This document shows, piece after piece, positions 28,477 to 38,832 of a DNA stretch of 64,000 nucleotides. The DNA lies in the NCBI GenBank assembly GCA_019118345.1, contig DWZD01000040.1, positions 186,001 to 250,000 of the forward strand, given 5' to 3'. A model generated the notes under the pieces. It was not told the DNA's origin and ran no database searches. It saw nothing but the letters and a program-made list of their open reading frames with translations. The number at the start of each line of letters is the position of its first letter. Within the stretch, counting starts at the first letter, position 1. The position numbers and the translations under genes were made by a program. This stretch comes from Candidatus Desulfovibrio intestinavium. Lineage in GTDB: Bacteria; Desulfobacterota; Desulfovibrionia; Desulfovibrionales; Desulfovibrionaceae.

Positions 28477-30311
28477 GCACAGGCGCCCCCTCCTCCGCAG
28501 GCCGCGCCGCACCGCCTGCCGCGAACACGCCGGCGGAGGATGCGGCGCTCGCGTCGCGCGTGGAAGTCATCGGCGACCCGGGAAGCCCCGCCGACATTCG
28601 TGTGCATCTGCCTTCCCGCAGTCTGACCATGCTGGGCGAGGGCGGCGCGCAACGCGAGCTGGATGCCCTGCGCCCGCTCTTTGCCGCTGCCGGGACAGGC
28701 GGCGCTCATACCCCATCCGCACCGGCCCCATCCGGGCCTGACGGCCTGCCGGTACTCTTGGGTTGCGGCATGGGCCATGCCCTGCGCGCCTTGCTGGCCC
28801 GCCTGCCCGGCCCGCTGGCCGTTGTGGAAAAGGAAACGGACATTCAGCGGGCCAGCGGCGTGCTGGCCGCCCTGACGCCCGAGCAGCGCGAGCGCATCCT
28901 GCTGGTGGATGATGCCGATCCCGCCAAGGCCCTGAACCGTCTTTCCCGCTGGCAGGCCCAGCAGCAGGGCAAACGCTTTCTGCCAATCGCCCTGCCCTTC
29001 TACCTGCGCCTTGACCGGGCCTATTATGGCTACCTGCGCGAACAGCTCACGGCCAGCGAACAGTTCGACTTCTGGCGTCGCGCGGTTCAGCCCCGCTTTC
29101 GCGGCCCCACGCCGCGCGTTCTCCTGCTGGCCAGCAAATATTTTCTCATCGGCGAGATCATCGGCGCCTGTCAGGCCCTGGGCATCGACTATCACCTGCT
29201 TCAGCTCGAGGACGACACCCTGGCGCAAGCCGACTTTGTGCAGCAGCTTTTGCACGCCGTGCTGACCTTCCGGCCCGACTGCTGCATCACGCTCAACCAC
29301 ATGGGCGTGGACGTGGAAGGCGTGCTCATGGATTTGCTGGCCCGGCTGCAGTTGCCGCTGGCCTCCTGGTTTGTGGACAATCCCCACCTCATCATCCACC
29401 TCTACAGCCGTTGCGTCAGCCCCTGGACGGCCCTCTTCACCTGGGATGCCGATAACGTGGACAGCCTGCGCGCCGCCGGATTCCGCCATGTGTCCTATCT
29501 GCCGCTCGGAACCGACCCGCGGCGCTTCTCCCCGCATGCCGGGCAGGCGCCCGCCGCCTGGCGCAGCGAGGTTTCCTTTGTGGGCAACTCCATGATCCAC
29601 AAGGTGGGCGCCCGCCTCAAGAAAGGCCGTTTCCCCCGCCCGCTGCTCCTTGCCTTCTACCGCTGCGCCGCCGCCTTCATGCAGAGCGACACCCGTTCCG
29701 TTGCCGACTTTCTGCGCAAAGAACGGCCCGAGGTTTACGCCCATTATGCGGCCCTGCCGGATAACGAGGCCCGTCTCGCCTACGAAACCGCCATCACCTG
29801 GCAGGCCACACGCCTCTATCGCAACGGCTGCGTGCGCGAGCTTCTGCCCTTTTCGCCGCTCATTGTGGGCGACAGCGGCTGGAATATCGAATTTCGCCAT
29901 GATGCCCGCAAGCCGCGCCTTTTGCCGCCCATCACCTATTATACGGATCTGCCGCGCTTCTACCCCTGCTCGACCATCAATTTCAACTGCACCAGCAAAC
30001 AGATGAAAGGGGCCGTCAATCAGCGCATCTTCGACGTCCCGGCCAGCGGAGCCTTTGTCCTGACCGACTGGCGCCCGCAAATGGAGGCCCTCTTCGATCC
30101 CGGCGAAATGGCCTGCTACCACGACAAGGAGGAAATTCCCCATCTCGTGCGCCACTACCTCAGCCATCCGCGGGAGCGCGAAGCCGTGGCCGATGCCGGA
30201 CGCCGCCGCGTCCTGCGCTGCCACACCTGGGCGCACAGGCTCAAGGACATGCTGGACGAAATGCGCCGCATCTACGCCACGCCGGCGGTCGATGCCCCCC
30301 GGACATGCTGA
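28473..30311 (+). CDS. Glycosyltransferase-like protein (CgeB-type)
   Basis: [26 protein letters not shown]-like core and C-terminal [38 protein letters not shown]. Confidence 0.8.
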   Translation: MSTGAPSSAGRAAPPAANTPAEDAALASRVEVIGDPGSPADIRVHLPSRSLTMLGEGGAQRELDALRPLFAAAGTGGAHTPSAPAPSGPDGLPVLLGCGMGHALRALLARLPGPLAVVEKETDIQRASGVLAALTPEQRERILLVDDADPAKALNRLSRWQAQQQGKRFLPIALPFYLRLDRAYYGYLREQLTASEQFDFWRRAVQPRFRGPTPRVLLLASKYFLIGEIIGACQALGIDYHLLQLEDDTLAQADFVQQLLHAVLTFRPDCCITLNHMGVDVEGVLMDLLARLQLPLASWFVDNPHLIIHLYSRCVSPWTALFTWDADNVDSLRAAGFRHVSYLPLGTDPRRFSPHAGQAPAAWRSEVSFVGNSMIHKVGARLKKGRFPRPLLLAFYRCAAAFMQSDTRSVADFLRKERPEVYAHYAALPDNEARLAYETAITWQATRLYRNGCVRELLPFSPLIVGDSGWNIEFRHDARKPRLLPPITYYTDLPRFYPCSTINFNCTSKQMKGAVNQRIFDVPASGAFVLTDWRPQMEALFDPGEMACYHDKEEIPHLVRHYLSHPREREAVADAGRRRVLRCHTWAHRLKDMLDEMRRIYATPAVDAPRTC

Positions 30312-30312
30312 C

Positions 30313-31707
30313 ATGGCTCCCGTTCTCGTACTCCAGATGCAGCGTCTGGGCGATCTTGTCCTGAGCTTTCCGCTGCTGCACTTCCTGCGCAAACGCTATC
30401 CCGCGCAGGCCACATGGGTCGTGGCCGAACCCGCCTTCTTCCGGCCGCTCATGCGCCTTGCGCCGACCGCCGTCTTCTTTCCGGCGGATCAGTGCGAAGC
30501 CATTGTCGTTTCCCAGCCCTACGCCCTGGGCATCAATCTCAGCACGCGCCCGGCGGCCGCCCGCAGCCTGGCCGCCATGTGGACAAAACAGCGCCTCGGC
30601 CCGGCCATCACCCCTGAGGGAATGCACATTCACGGCTTCTGGCAGCTGTACCGTCAGGCCCTGACCCAGAACAACCGAGGCAATCCCTTTCACTGGTCAG
30701 ATCTGAACCTGCTGGATCTCGCACCGGATGCCGACATCCACCAGAGCGGCCACAGCCTGCCGCGTCCGGCGCGTACCGGCCGCGTAGGCCTCGTTCTCGG
30801 GGCCAGCGAACGCGCCAAGCATCCTTCGGCCAGCTTCTGGGCGCGCCTTGCCCGCCGACTGGCCGCTGCCGGCTGCATGCCCCTTTTTCTGGGCGGCGAG
30901 GCGGAAAAGGCGCTCGGGGAGGAAACCGCCCGGCTCAGCGGGCTACCGCAGGCCAATCTTTGCGGCAAACTCCCGCTGGACAGTCTGGTGGCCGTCATGC
31001 GCCGCCTGGATCTCTGCATCACGCCGGACACCGGCCCCATGCATCTGGCCAACTGGCTGGGCGTGCCTGTCCTCAATCTTTCTCTCGGCCCGGTACATGC
31101 GCGTGAAACCGGCCCAAGCTCACCGGGACAGTGGATTCTGCGCGCCGCCCTCAGCTGTACCGGCTGCTGGCAGTGCCGCAATGCCAAGCTCCGTTGTCAC
31201 GGCGCCTTTGCCCCCAACGCCGTGGCGCACATTGCCCTGAGCATCATCCGCTACGGCGACGCCCTCCAGCATCATGCCGACATCCTGCCGCCCGGGCTGG
31301 AACTCTTCCGCACGGAACGCAATGACCTCGGCCTGCACCAGTTGCGCCCTGTCGGCCCGCACCGTCAATCCGTGCGGCCCCTGCTGGAAAATTTCTGGCA
31401 GGCCTTCTTTTTGGGCCTCTATCAGCCCGCCCTTGCCCCGCTACTGCCTGCCGCCATGCTTCCGCTGGCCGATAGCGCCCCGGCGTTGCACCAACGCCTC
31501 CAGAGCGGCCTGCACCAGATATACGCCGCCTGCGCCCGGCATACGGCCGGCAGGCAGGCCCTGCCCGGCAATTACTGGCGCGCCCATCCGCCGCTTCTGC
31601 GTCTTGCGGCGGGCTTCTGCCAGATGTGGCTGGAAAATCAGCAGGGATCCCGCCAGCAACAGGAGCATCTGCTGCACGGGCTGGAGACGGCCTTGCACCA
31701 TATCTGA
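30313..31707 (+). CDS. Glycosyltransferase family 9 (heptosyltransferase-like)
   Basis: LVLQMQRLGDLVLSFPLLHFLRKRYP; CITPDTGPMHLANWLGVPVLNLSLGPVHARETGP. Confidence 0.92.
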   Translation: MAPVLVLQMQRLGDLVLSFPLLHFLRKRYPAQATWVVAEPAFFRPLMRLAPTAVFFPADQCEAIVVSQPYALGINLSTRPAAARSLAAMWTKQRLGPAITPEGMHIHGFWQLYRQALTQNNRGNPFHWSDLNLLDLAPDADIHQSGHSLPRPARTGRVGLVLGASERAKHPSASFWARLARRLAAAGCMPLFLGGEAEKALGEETARLSGLPQANLCGKLPLDSLVAVMRRLDLCITPDTGPMHLANWLGVPVLNLSLGPVHARETGPSSPGQWILRAALSCTGCWQCRNAKLRCHGAFAPNAVAHIALSIIRYGDALQHHADILPPGLELFRTERNDLGLHQLRPVGPHRQSVRPLLENFWQAFFLGLYQPALAPLLPAAMLPLADSAPALHQRLQSGLHQIYAACARHTAGRQALPGNYWRAHPPLLRLAAGFCQMWLENQQGSRQQQEHLLHGLETALHHI

Positions 31708-31766
31708 TATGCGCGCCCCGTGCGCGCACGGTTCGCCGGGCAGGCATGGGCGGCAATGCCCCCAAC

Positions 31767-31799
31767 ATCACAACCGCCTGCAAGGCGGGCGGTTGTGAT
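31767..31799. other. Perfect inverted repeat, 12-bp arms
   Basis: ATCACAACCGCC-TGCAAGGCG-GGCGGTTGTGAT. Confidence 0.7.
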
Positions 31800-31842
31800 T
31801 CGCGTCTGTCAGGCGCTCAGCAGACCAGCGTCCGTGCGCCGC

Positions 31843-31870
31843 GTCCATTACGTCCCGCGACGTAACGGAC
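31843..31870. other. Inverted repeat, 12-bp arms with one mismatch
   Basis: GTCCATTACGTC-CCGC-GACGTAACGGAC. Confidence 0.65.
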
Positions 31871-31927
31871 AGCGGGCAAGAAAGTCGCGGCTGCTCCCTC
31901 GCAATGCCGCCTCATGGACGCGCGGCC

Positions 31928-33703
31928 CTAGAACAGGCCGATGACCTGCCCGGTTTCCACATCCACATCCACCTTGCGGAAGGCCGGTCGCGAACCGGTA
32001 CCGGGCATGAGGCTGATATCCCCGGCCACGGGCACCACCAGACCGGCCCCGCCGTAGAAGAGCACATCCCGCACGCCGAGCCGCCAGCCGCGAGGCGCGC
32101 CCTTGCGGGAGGGATCGTCGGACAGGGAATACTGGGTCTTGACCATGCAGATGCCCAGCTCGGCGGCATCGGGGCGTTCCTGCAATTCGGCCAGCCGCTT
32201 GCGGGCCGTGGAGCTGAAGTCCACGCCATCCGCGCCGTAGACCTCGATGGCAATGCGTTCCACCCGCTCGGCAAAGGGCAGCGCGCCGTCATACAGGGGC
32301 GTGAAGCGACGCTCGTCCTGACAGGCGTCCAGCACGGCGTCGGCCAGTTCCAGCGCGCCCTCGCCGCCCTTGCGCCAGTGTTCGGACAGGGCCACACGCG
32401 CGCCGGCAGCCTCGCAGGCCCGACGCACGGCCGCAATTTCCGCCGCCGTATCCGAGGCAAAGGCATTGATGCAGACCACCGGCGAAATGCCGGAACGGCG
32501 CACGATGCCGATATGGTGCAGCAGATTGGCGCAACCGGCCTCGACCAGCCCCACGTCCTCGCGGGTATAGGCCTCGGGCAGGGGCCGTCCCGGCTGGGGC
32601 TGGGGCGCGCCGCCGTGATTCTTGAGCGCGCGGATGGTGGCCACGATGACCGCCGCATCGGGCACCAGCCCGCTGATGCGGCATTTGACGTTCCAGAACT
32701 TTTCGTAGCCCATTTCCGAGCCGAAGCCGGATTCCGTCACATGAATGTCGCTCAATTTGAGGGCCACGCGGTCGGCAATGATGGAGCTTTGGCCGAGGGC
32801 AATATTGGCAAAGGGGCCGGCATGCACGAGCACGGGCTGCCCCTCGATGGTCTGGATGAGATTGGGCTTGGCAGCATCCACGAGCCAGGCCGTCATGGCC
32901 CCCGCCACCTCCAGGTCGGCGGCGGTGACCGGATTGCCGTCCCGATCGCGGGCCAGCACCATGCGGGCCAGCCGCGCCCGCAGATCGGCCAGATCGCGCG
33001 CCACGGACAAAATGGACATGACTTCCGAAGCGGCGGTAATGTCAAAGCGCGAACGCATCATGAAGCCGTCATTGCGGCGACCGTTCTCTTCCAGACCGAT
33101 GACGACATGCCGCAGCGACTGGGCACAAAAATCCATGACCCAGCCCATGTCCACGCGCGTGGGGTCGATGTTGAGGCGCCGCATGCCGGACAGCCGGGCC
33201 AATGCCTCATCATCATAATTGCGTTCATGCTGCATGCGCGCGGTCAGGGCCGTCATGGCCAGATTGTGCGCCGCGGTGACGGCGTGCATGTCGCCGGTGA
33301 AATTGAGCGAATAGGGCGTGAGGGGGATGCACTGGGCGCGCCCGCCGCCCGCCGCCGAGCCTTTCATGCCCATGGTCGGGCCGCCCGACGGCTGACGGAT
33401 GGCGGCCGAGGAGCGCTGTCCGCGCCGGGCAAGGCCCTGCACCAGCCCGATGGTGGTGGTGGATTTGCCTTCCCCGAGAGGCGTGGGAGTAATGGCCGTC
33501 ACATCCACATATTTGCCGTCAGGCCGGTTCTCCAGACGCCGCAGCACGGCATGTTGCTCGATTTTTGCCATATGCCGCCCATAGGCAAGCACTTCTTCCG
33601 GCAACAGGCCGAACTCCTGCGCCAGCGTCTCGATGGGCTTCATGCGCGTTTCCGCATCCTGGGCTATTTCCCAGTCGGGGTGTTGGGTGGGATCAAGAAC
33701 CAT
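31928..33703 (-). CDS. fhs: Formate--tetrahydrofolate ligase
   Basis: TPTPLGEGKSTTTIGLVQGL; QPSGGPTMGMKGSAAGGGRAQCIPL; FNLHFTGD-type region. Confidence 0.96.
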   Translation of the reverse strand: MVLDPTQHPDWEIAQDAETRMKPIETLAQEFGLLPEEVLAYGRHMAKIEQHAVLRRLENRPDGKYVDVTAITPTPLGEGKSTTTIGLVQGLARRGQRSSAAIRQPSGGPTMGMKGSAAGGGRAQCIPLTPYSLNFTGDMHAVTAAHNLAMTALTARMQHERNYDDEALARLSGMRRLNIDPTRVDMGWVMDFCAQSLRHVVIGLEENGRRNDGFMMRSRFDITAASEVMSILSVARDLADLRARLARMVLARDRDGNPVTAADLEVAGAMTAWLVDAAKPNLIQTIEGQPVLVHAGPFANIALGQSSIIADRVALKLSDIHVTESGFGSEMGYEKFWNVKCRISGLVPDAAVIVATIRALKNHGGAPQPQPGRPLPEAYTREDVGLVEAGCANLLHHIGIVRRSGISPVVCINAFASDTAAEIAAVRRACEAAGARVALSEHWRKGGEGALELADAVLDACQDERRFTPLYDGALPFAERVERIAIEVYGADGVDFSSTARKRLAELQERPDAAELGICMVKTQYSLSDDPSRKGAPRGWRLGVRDVLFYGGAGLVVPVAGDISLMPGTGSRPAFRKVDVDVETGQVIGLF

Positions 33704-33986
33704 GACGTACTCCTTTACCGGAAGCGTTTCCGGAGCAATGCCGCGCCGCGCGTCGGGCTTTCAGCAAGGATGAGGGCTTGATCCTCCGGTCGCGATGGGG
33801 GTACATGCGGCGCGGAACGGACGCCACCCGGCAGCCTCGCCGTATCAGGAAATTTGCCAGAACTGTCGGGTACAGGATAGCCGTTTTGAACGCTGAGCTG
33901 AAGCGGATGAAATACATTGATTCATGCACGAACTTTCAACCGGGCTGGCGCCTTTCACCACCACCCTTTATCCGGCAAAACCAACC

Positions 33987-34397
33987 ATGATGATTCACAA
34001 TCGCCCTCAGATGCCCTGCGAAAAGCATTTTGAACGACAGTGCGGCCGTCTGCACCTGCGTCTTGACCTGTACGCCCAGGGGGCGGACTGGCTGGCCCTG
34101 CTGCGAGGGGGCGCGCCCCATATCGGCGCGACGGCACTGGGTCTGCCGCCGGTTGAGCGGCATGCCGCCGCTGCCTTTCCCGCCCCGCTGGGCCGCCCCG
34201 GACACCGGGAAGCGGCGCTGGCGCAGCAGGTGGCCTATCGGCTGGCAGAGGCTGGCGAAAGCGCCGTCTGCTGTTGCGCGGGCATTCATTATGAGGCCAT
34301 CACGGCGGAAGAAATCGACCTTGTGCTGCGCCTTGTAAAGGAACTGACCGAAGAGGCCGCCCGGCAACTGCGTCACGACAGGCTTGCCCGGCCCTGA
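33987..34397 (+). CDS. Small conserved protein, possibly LpdD-like (prenylated-flavin chaperone family)
   Basis: LLRGGAPHIGATALGLPP...LGRPGHREAALAQQVAYRLAEAGESAVCCCAGIHYEAITAEEIDLV; family assignment from memory of motif pattern only. Confidence 0.45.
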   Translation: MMIHNRPQMPCEKHFERQCGRLHLRLDLYAQGADWLALLRGGAPHIGATALGLPPVERHAAAAFPAPLGRPGHREAALAQQVAYRLAEAGESAVCCCAGIHYEAITAEEIDLVLRLVKELTEEAARQLRHDRLARP

Positions 34398-34417
34398 CCG
34401 CCGCCACGGGCCTCAGC

Positions 34418-36499
34418 TCAGGCGGGCAGATGCAGGCCCTGTCGCACGGCCTCGCAGACAGCGGCGCACAGCCGCTCCACATCCGCTTCGGGCGTCACAT
34501 AGGGCGGCATGAGATAGATGAGGCGCGCAAAGGGGCGAATCCAGACGCCCTGATCCACAAAAAAGGCCTGCAAACGGGCCACGGGCACGGGATCCACGGT
34601 TTCCACCACCCCGATGCCGCCCAGCACGCGCACATCGGCCACGCCGGGCAGAGCGCGGCAGGGGGCCAGCCCCCGACGCAGAGCGTCTTCCAGCGCGATC
34701 ACCCGTTCACGCCAATTCTCTTCCTCCAGCAGGCGCAGACTGGCCAGAGCCACGGCGCAGGCCAGCGGATTGCCCATGAAGGTCGGCCCGTGCATGAAGG
34801 CCTGCCCATCCCGGCAGATGCCCCCGGCCACCTCGTCGGTGCAGACCGTGGCGGCCAGGGTCAGCACGCCGCCGGTCAACGCCTTGCCGCAACAGAGAAT
34901 GTCCGGCGTCACATCCGCCCATTCGGCGGCAAAAAGCCTGCCCGTGCGGCCAAAACCGGTGGCGATCTCGTCAAAAATGAGCAGCGCGCCCGCCTCGCGG
35001 CAAAGCCGCGCCAGCCCGCGCAGATAGTCGGGATGGTAGAACCACATGCCGCCCGCTCCCTGCACCACGGGTTCCAGAATGACTGCCGCCACCTCGTGCC
35101 CGTGTGCGGCCAGCATGCGCCGGGCATCGTCCAGACTGGCGGGATCAAAGGGCTGATCAAAACGGCAGGCCGGTCGCTCCATGAAGAGCTGTTGCGGCAG
35201 AAAGCGCGCAAACAGGCCGTGCATGCCATTCACGGGATCGCAGACGCTCATGGCCCCGGTGGTATCGCCGTGATAGCCGCCACGCGGCGTCAGAAAGCGT
35301 GTGCGCTGCCTCTGTCCCGTGCCCTGCTGGTACTGGAGGGCCATTTTCATGGCCACCTCCACGGATACGGAACCCGAGTCCGCCGGAAAGACGCGGGCCA
35401 GCCCGCGCGGCAGCATTTCCAGCAGACGTTCGGCCAGTTCCACGGCAGGAGCATGGGTCAGCCCGCCGAACATGACGTGCGGCATGCGCCCGGCCTGCGC
35501 CCGCAGGGCCGCCAGCAGGCGCGGATGGTTGTAGCCGTGAATGGCCGCCCACCATGAGGACATGCCGTCAATGAGTTCCTTTCCGCCGCGCAGTACCAGC
35601 CGGTTGCGACGGCTGCGCTCGGCCACAAAGACCGGCAGGGGGGCCACCGTGGAAGTATAGGGATGCCAGAGCACCTTCGTGTCGCGCCGAATCAGGGCGT
35701 CCGGCCCGACGGCGGGCGTGCGCAGCAGCGCCAGCAGGGCCTGCGCCACAGGCCGCACGGCCTGCGCCAGCCTGTCCCAGCCCCCGGCATCCAGCTCCAC
35801 CCACGGCAGGACGGCCAGCGGCGCGCCCAGATCATCCAGCCAGTTCCGCAGCGTCCGCTCATTGTCGGCAAGGACAAGACGCTCGCCCTCATTGTCCGTT
35901 TCCGGCGGCTGCACCAGCACAAAACCCGCCATGACAAGGCCCCGGTCGCGTACGGCGTCCAGCGTCAGGCGCGCCGCGTTGAGCGCCCCCAGACCGTTGC
36001 GCGCCACCAGCAGCACCGGTACGGCCAGCGCGGCCATGAGGTCAAGCGTGTCTTCCCGCTCATTGAGCGGTACGCATACGCCGCCGGCCCCTTCCAGCAG
36101 CAGGGCACAGGCCGCCCCCTCGCCGGACAGGGGGGCCGTCTCGGCCTGCCAGTGAGCCAGAATGTCCCGCCGCAAGCCGGCAACGCTCAGGCAGCGCCCT
36201 TCGCGGGCGGCGGCCAGATGGGGCGAGGCAGGCAGGCGAAAACTGTGCAGGGTGGCAGCGGGAGCAAGCGCGGCAGCGGGCAGATCCGCCACGGCCTGCG
36301 CATACAGGGCGGCGTCCCCCTGCCGGGCGGCGTCCTCCACGCCGGTCTGCACGGGCTTGACGGCCTGCGCCGCCAGCCCGGCCTGCCGCAGGGCGCGCAG
36401 GAGCGCCGCCGTGGCCACGCTCTTGCCCACGTCCGTACCGGTGCCGCTGACAAAGAAGGCCGCGTCGGCAAATGCGGCGGGCGTGGCGTTTATGCGCAT
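34418..36499 (-). CDS. bioDA: Fused dethiobiotin synthetase - adenosylmethionine-8-amino-7-oxononanoate aminotransferase
   Basis: N-term BioD FFVSGTGTDVGKSVATAALLRAL...LLLEGAGGVCVPL; C-term BioA LWHPYTST...DGMSSWWAAIHGYNHP...FDEIATGFGRTG...GPTFMGNPLACAVA; one uninterrupted 694-codon frame. Confidence 0.95.
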   Translation of the reverse strand: MRINATPAAFADAAFFVSGTGTDVGKSVATAALLRALRQAGLAAQAVKPVQTGVEDAARQGDAALYAQAVADLPAAALAPAATLHSFRLPASPHLAAAREGRCLSVAGLRRDILAHWQAETAPLSGEGAACALLLEGAGGVCVPLNEREDTLDLMAALAVPVLLVARNGLGALNAARLTLDAVRDRGLVMAGFVLVQPPETDNEGERLVLADNERTLRNWLDDLGAPLAVLPWVELDAGGWDRLAQAVRPVAQALLALLRTPAVGPDALIRRDTKVLWHPYTSTVAPLPVFVAERSRRNRLVLRGGKELIDGMSSWWAAIHGYNHPRLLAALRAQAGRMPHVMFGGLTHAPAVELAERLLEMLPRGLARVFPADSGSVSVEVAMKMALQYQQGTGQRQRTRFLTPRGGYHGDTTGAMSVCDPVNGMHGLFARFLPQQLFMERPACRFDQPFDPASLDDARRMLAAHGHEVAAVILEPVVQGAGGMWFYHPDYLRGLARLCREAGALLIFDEIATGFGRTGRLFAAEWADVTPDILCCGKALTGGVLTLAATVCTDEVAGGICRDGQAFMHGPTFMGNPLACAVALASLRLLEEENWRERVIALEDALRRGLAPCRALPGVADVRVLGGIGVVETVDPVPVARLQAFFVDQGVWIRPFARLIYLMPPYVTPEADVERLCAAVCEAVRQGLHLPA

Positions 36500-37464
36500 G
36501 GCGCTGTCACCTCCAGACCGGCGGCGGCAATCATGGCGCAATCCCGCTCCACGGCACAGCCGTGGGTGGTCAGATAGTCGCCGGTCATCAGGGCGTTGGC
36601 CCCGGCGCGAAAGATGTCCGGCTGCCGATCCCCCAGGGTTTCGGGCCGTCCCCCGCAGACGCGCAGGGTGGTCGTGGGCAGGATGTGTCGAAAGACGGCA
36701 ATGATGCGCAGGGCCTCATTGGCCGCCAGGAGCGGACGGTCGGCAAGGGGAGTTTGCGGATGGGGATGCAGAAAGTTGATGGGCACGCTGTCCACCCCCA
36801 GCTCGCGCAGGCTGAAGGCCAGATCAATGCGATCCTCCCAGCTCTCGCCCAGACCGAACAGGCCGCCCGTACAGGCGGAGAGACCCGCCTCCCGCACATG
36901 GCGCACGGTATCCCGCCGCTGTTCCCATTGTTGCGTGCTGCAAATCCGGGGATAGAAGGCTCGGGAGCTTTCCAGATTGTGATGAAAGCGCCGCACGCCT
37001 CCCCGGGCCAACGAGCGCAGGGCATCGGGCGACAGACGCCCGAACGAGGTGCAGACACGGCCCCGCACCGCTTCCGGCAAGGCGGCGAGCACGCGCAGCA
37101 CGCTGGCCAGTTCCTCGGCCTGCAGAGCGCCGCCGCTGGTCACAATGCCGATATGCCCGACCGGCCAGCGGGCCAAATCCAGAATCCGCTGCCGCAAAAG
37201 CCCTTCGTCCAGCAGGGGAAAGCGATCGATGGGCGTGTCATTATGGCGGCTTTGCGCGCAGAAGCGGCAGTCCATGCCGCAATTGCCGCTGCGGGCATTG
37301 ATAATGGCGCAGAGGCTGATCCGTGTACCAAAGGCGGCCCGCCGCAGGCGTTCCGCACCGGCGAAGAGTTCTTCATCCGGCAGTTGGAGCAGTTGCAGCG
37401 CCTGCGCGGGCGTGGCCGCGCCGCTCAAAATTTCGGCAGAGACAGCGGAGGAAAGATGTGGCAT
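36490..37464 (-). CDS. bioB: Biotin synthase
   Basis: ARSGNCGMDCRFCAQS; HHNLESSRAFYPRICSTQQWEQR. Confidence 0.96.
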   Translation of the reverse strand: MPHLSSAVSAEILSGAATPAQALQLLQLPDEELFAGAERLRRAAFGTRISLCAIINARSGNCGMDCRFCAQSRHNDTPIDRFPLLDEGLLRQRILDLARWPVGHIGIVTSGGALQAEELASVLRVLAALPEAVRGRVCTSFGRLSPDALRSLARGGVRRFHHNLESSRAFYPRICSTQQWEQRRDTVRHVREAGLSACTGGLFGLGESWEDRIDLAFSLRELGVDSVPINFLHPHPQTPLADRPLLAANEALRIIAVFRHILPTTTLRVCGGRPETLGDRQPDIFRAGANALMTGDYLTTHGCAVERDCAMIAAAGLEVTAPCA

Positions 37465-37605
37465 ATTTTTTTGCGCGGGTAAGATGGTCAATGTGTCGGA
37501 TTGTCGTATGCCATGCCCCATTTTTTTGCAAGACGGGGCAACGGTGGGCTTACGACCGCATACCCGGCACAGCCCGCCGTTTTGGCGACATCGGAGAATG
37601 AGCGC

Positions 37606-38757
37606 ATGTTTTCCCTCTTTCAGAGTGTCAGTCGCGTACGTTACGGCAGGGGCGCGGCCTTGTGCCTGCCTGAGGAAATCCGGCGTCTGGGCGGACGGCG
37701 CGTCGGCATCCTCCTCGGCAGGCAAGCCCTGCACTCGGGACGGCTGGCCCATCTTTTTTCGGCCCTCGCCGCGGCGGGCATTGCCGCCCTGCCCTCTGAC
37801 GCCCCACAGACGGATCCCGATCCCGACTGTGTCGCCCGCTGCGGCCAGTGGGCCAGAGAAAATGAACGGGATCTGCTGATCGGCATCGGCGGCGGCAGCG
37901 TGCTGGACTGCACCAAGGCCGCTGCCCTGCTGGCCTGCCACGACGGCCCCATCGAACGCTATTATGGCGTGGACAAGGTGCCCGGCCCCTGCCTGCCCAC
38001 CATCCTGCTGCCGACCACAGCCGGAACAGGCAGCGAAATGACCTCCAATACCGTGATCAGCGACACGGCTGTCCAGCGCAAGGTGGGCGTGGTGAGCCAT
38101 TATCTGTACGCCCGCAGCGTCATCCTCGATCCGGAACTCACCCGCAGCCTGCCGTCCTTCCAGACAGCCGTCACCGGTCTGGATGCGCTGGTGCATGCCG
38201 TGGAATCCTTTGTCAGCCGCCATGCCACGCCCTTTACCGATGCGCTCAATCTGCAGGCCATGCGCATGATCCTCGGGAATATCCGGCGCGCCGTGACGGA
38301 CGGACAGGATATGGCAGCCCGGGAACAGATGCTCTATGGCGCGGCGTTGAGTGGCATGGCCTTTTCCAATACCCAAAACGGCATCATCCACGCGCTGGGC
38401 ATGTCCGTTCCGCAGGAGCATCATTTGCCGCACGGTCTGGTCATGGCCATCTTCGCGCCGGCCGGGCTGACCTTCAATGCGCCGTTCGCCCGGGAGAAAT
38501 TTGCGCGCATGGCCGAACTCTTCGGCAGCGCGCCGGACAATGCGCCCGCGGAAGTCAAGGCGGCCTCCGTGGCCGAAGGATTTTGCGCGCTCATGCGGGA
38601 TCTGGGCATCACGCCGGGCCTTGCGGCCAACGGTCTCCCGGCGGAAGAGCTGCCGGGCATTGCCCGTCGCGGCGCGGCCTATGACCGGCTTATGGACAGC
38701 AACCCCTGCAGCGCCACGGCACAGGAGCTGGAAGCCCTGCTGCGGCGCTTCCTGTAG
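37606..38757 (+). CDS. Iron-containing alcohol dehydrogenase
   Basis: LLIGIGGGSVLDCTKAAALL; LLPTTAGTGSEMTSNTVISD; GIIHALGMSVPQEHHLPHGL. Confidence 0.93.
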   Translation: MFSLFQSVSRVRYGRGAALCLPEEIRRLGGRRVGILLGRQALHSGRLAHLFSALAAAGIAALPSDAPQTDPDPDCVARCGQWARENERDLLIGIGGGSVLDCTKAAALLACHDGPIERYYGVDKVPGPCLPTILLPTTAGTGSEMTSNTVISDTAVQRKVGVVSHYLYARSVILDPELTRSLPSFQTAVTGLDALVHAVESFVSRHATPFTDALNLQAMRMILGNIRRAVTDGQDMAAREQMLYGAALSGMAFSNTQNGIIHALGMSVPQEHHLPHGLVMAIFAPAGLTFNAPFAREKFARMAELFGSAPDNAPAEVKAASVAEGFCALMRDLGITPGLAANGLPAEELPGIARRGAAYDRLMDSNPCSATAQELEALLRRFL

Positions 38758-38832
38758 GGCAGCAACCTTGCCTCAGCCCGGATGAACGGGCACGCCACGC
38801 CCCGGACGGCGATCCCAGGAGAGAACGAAGTC

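Noticed and set aside
33704-33986. Possible folate-type riboswitch upstream of fhs
   Set aside because: No recognisable conserved riboswitch core could be identified by eye.
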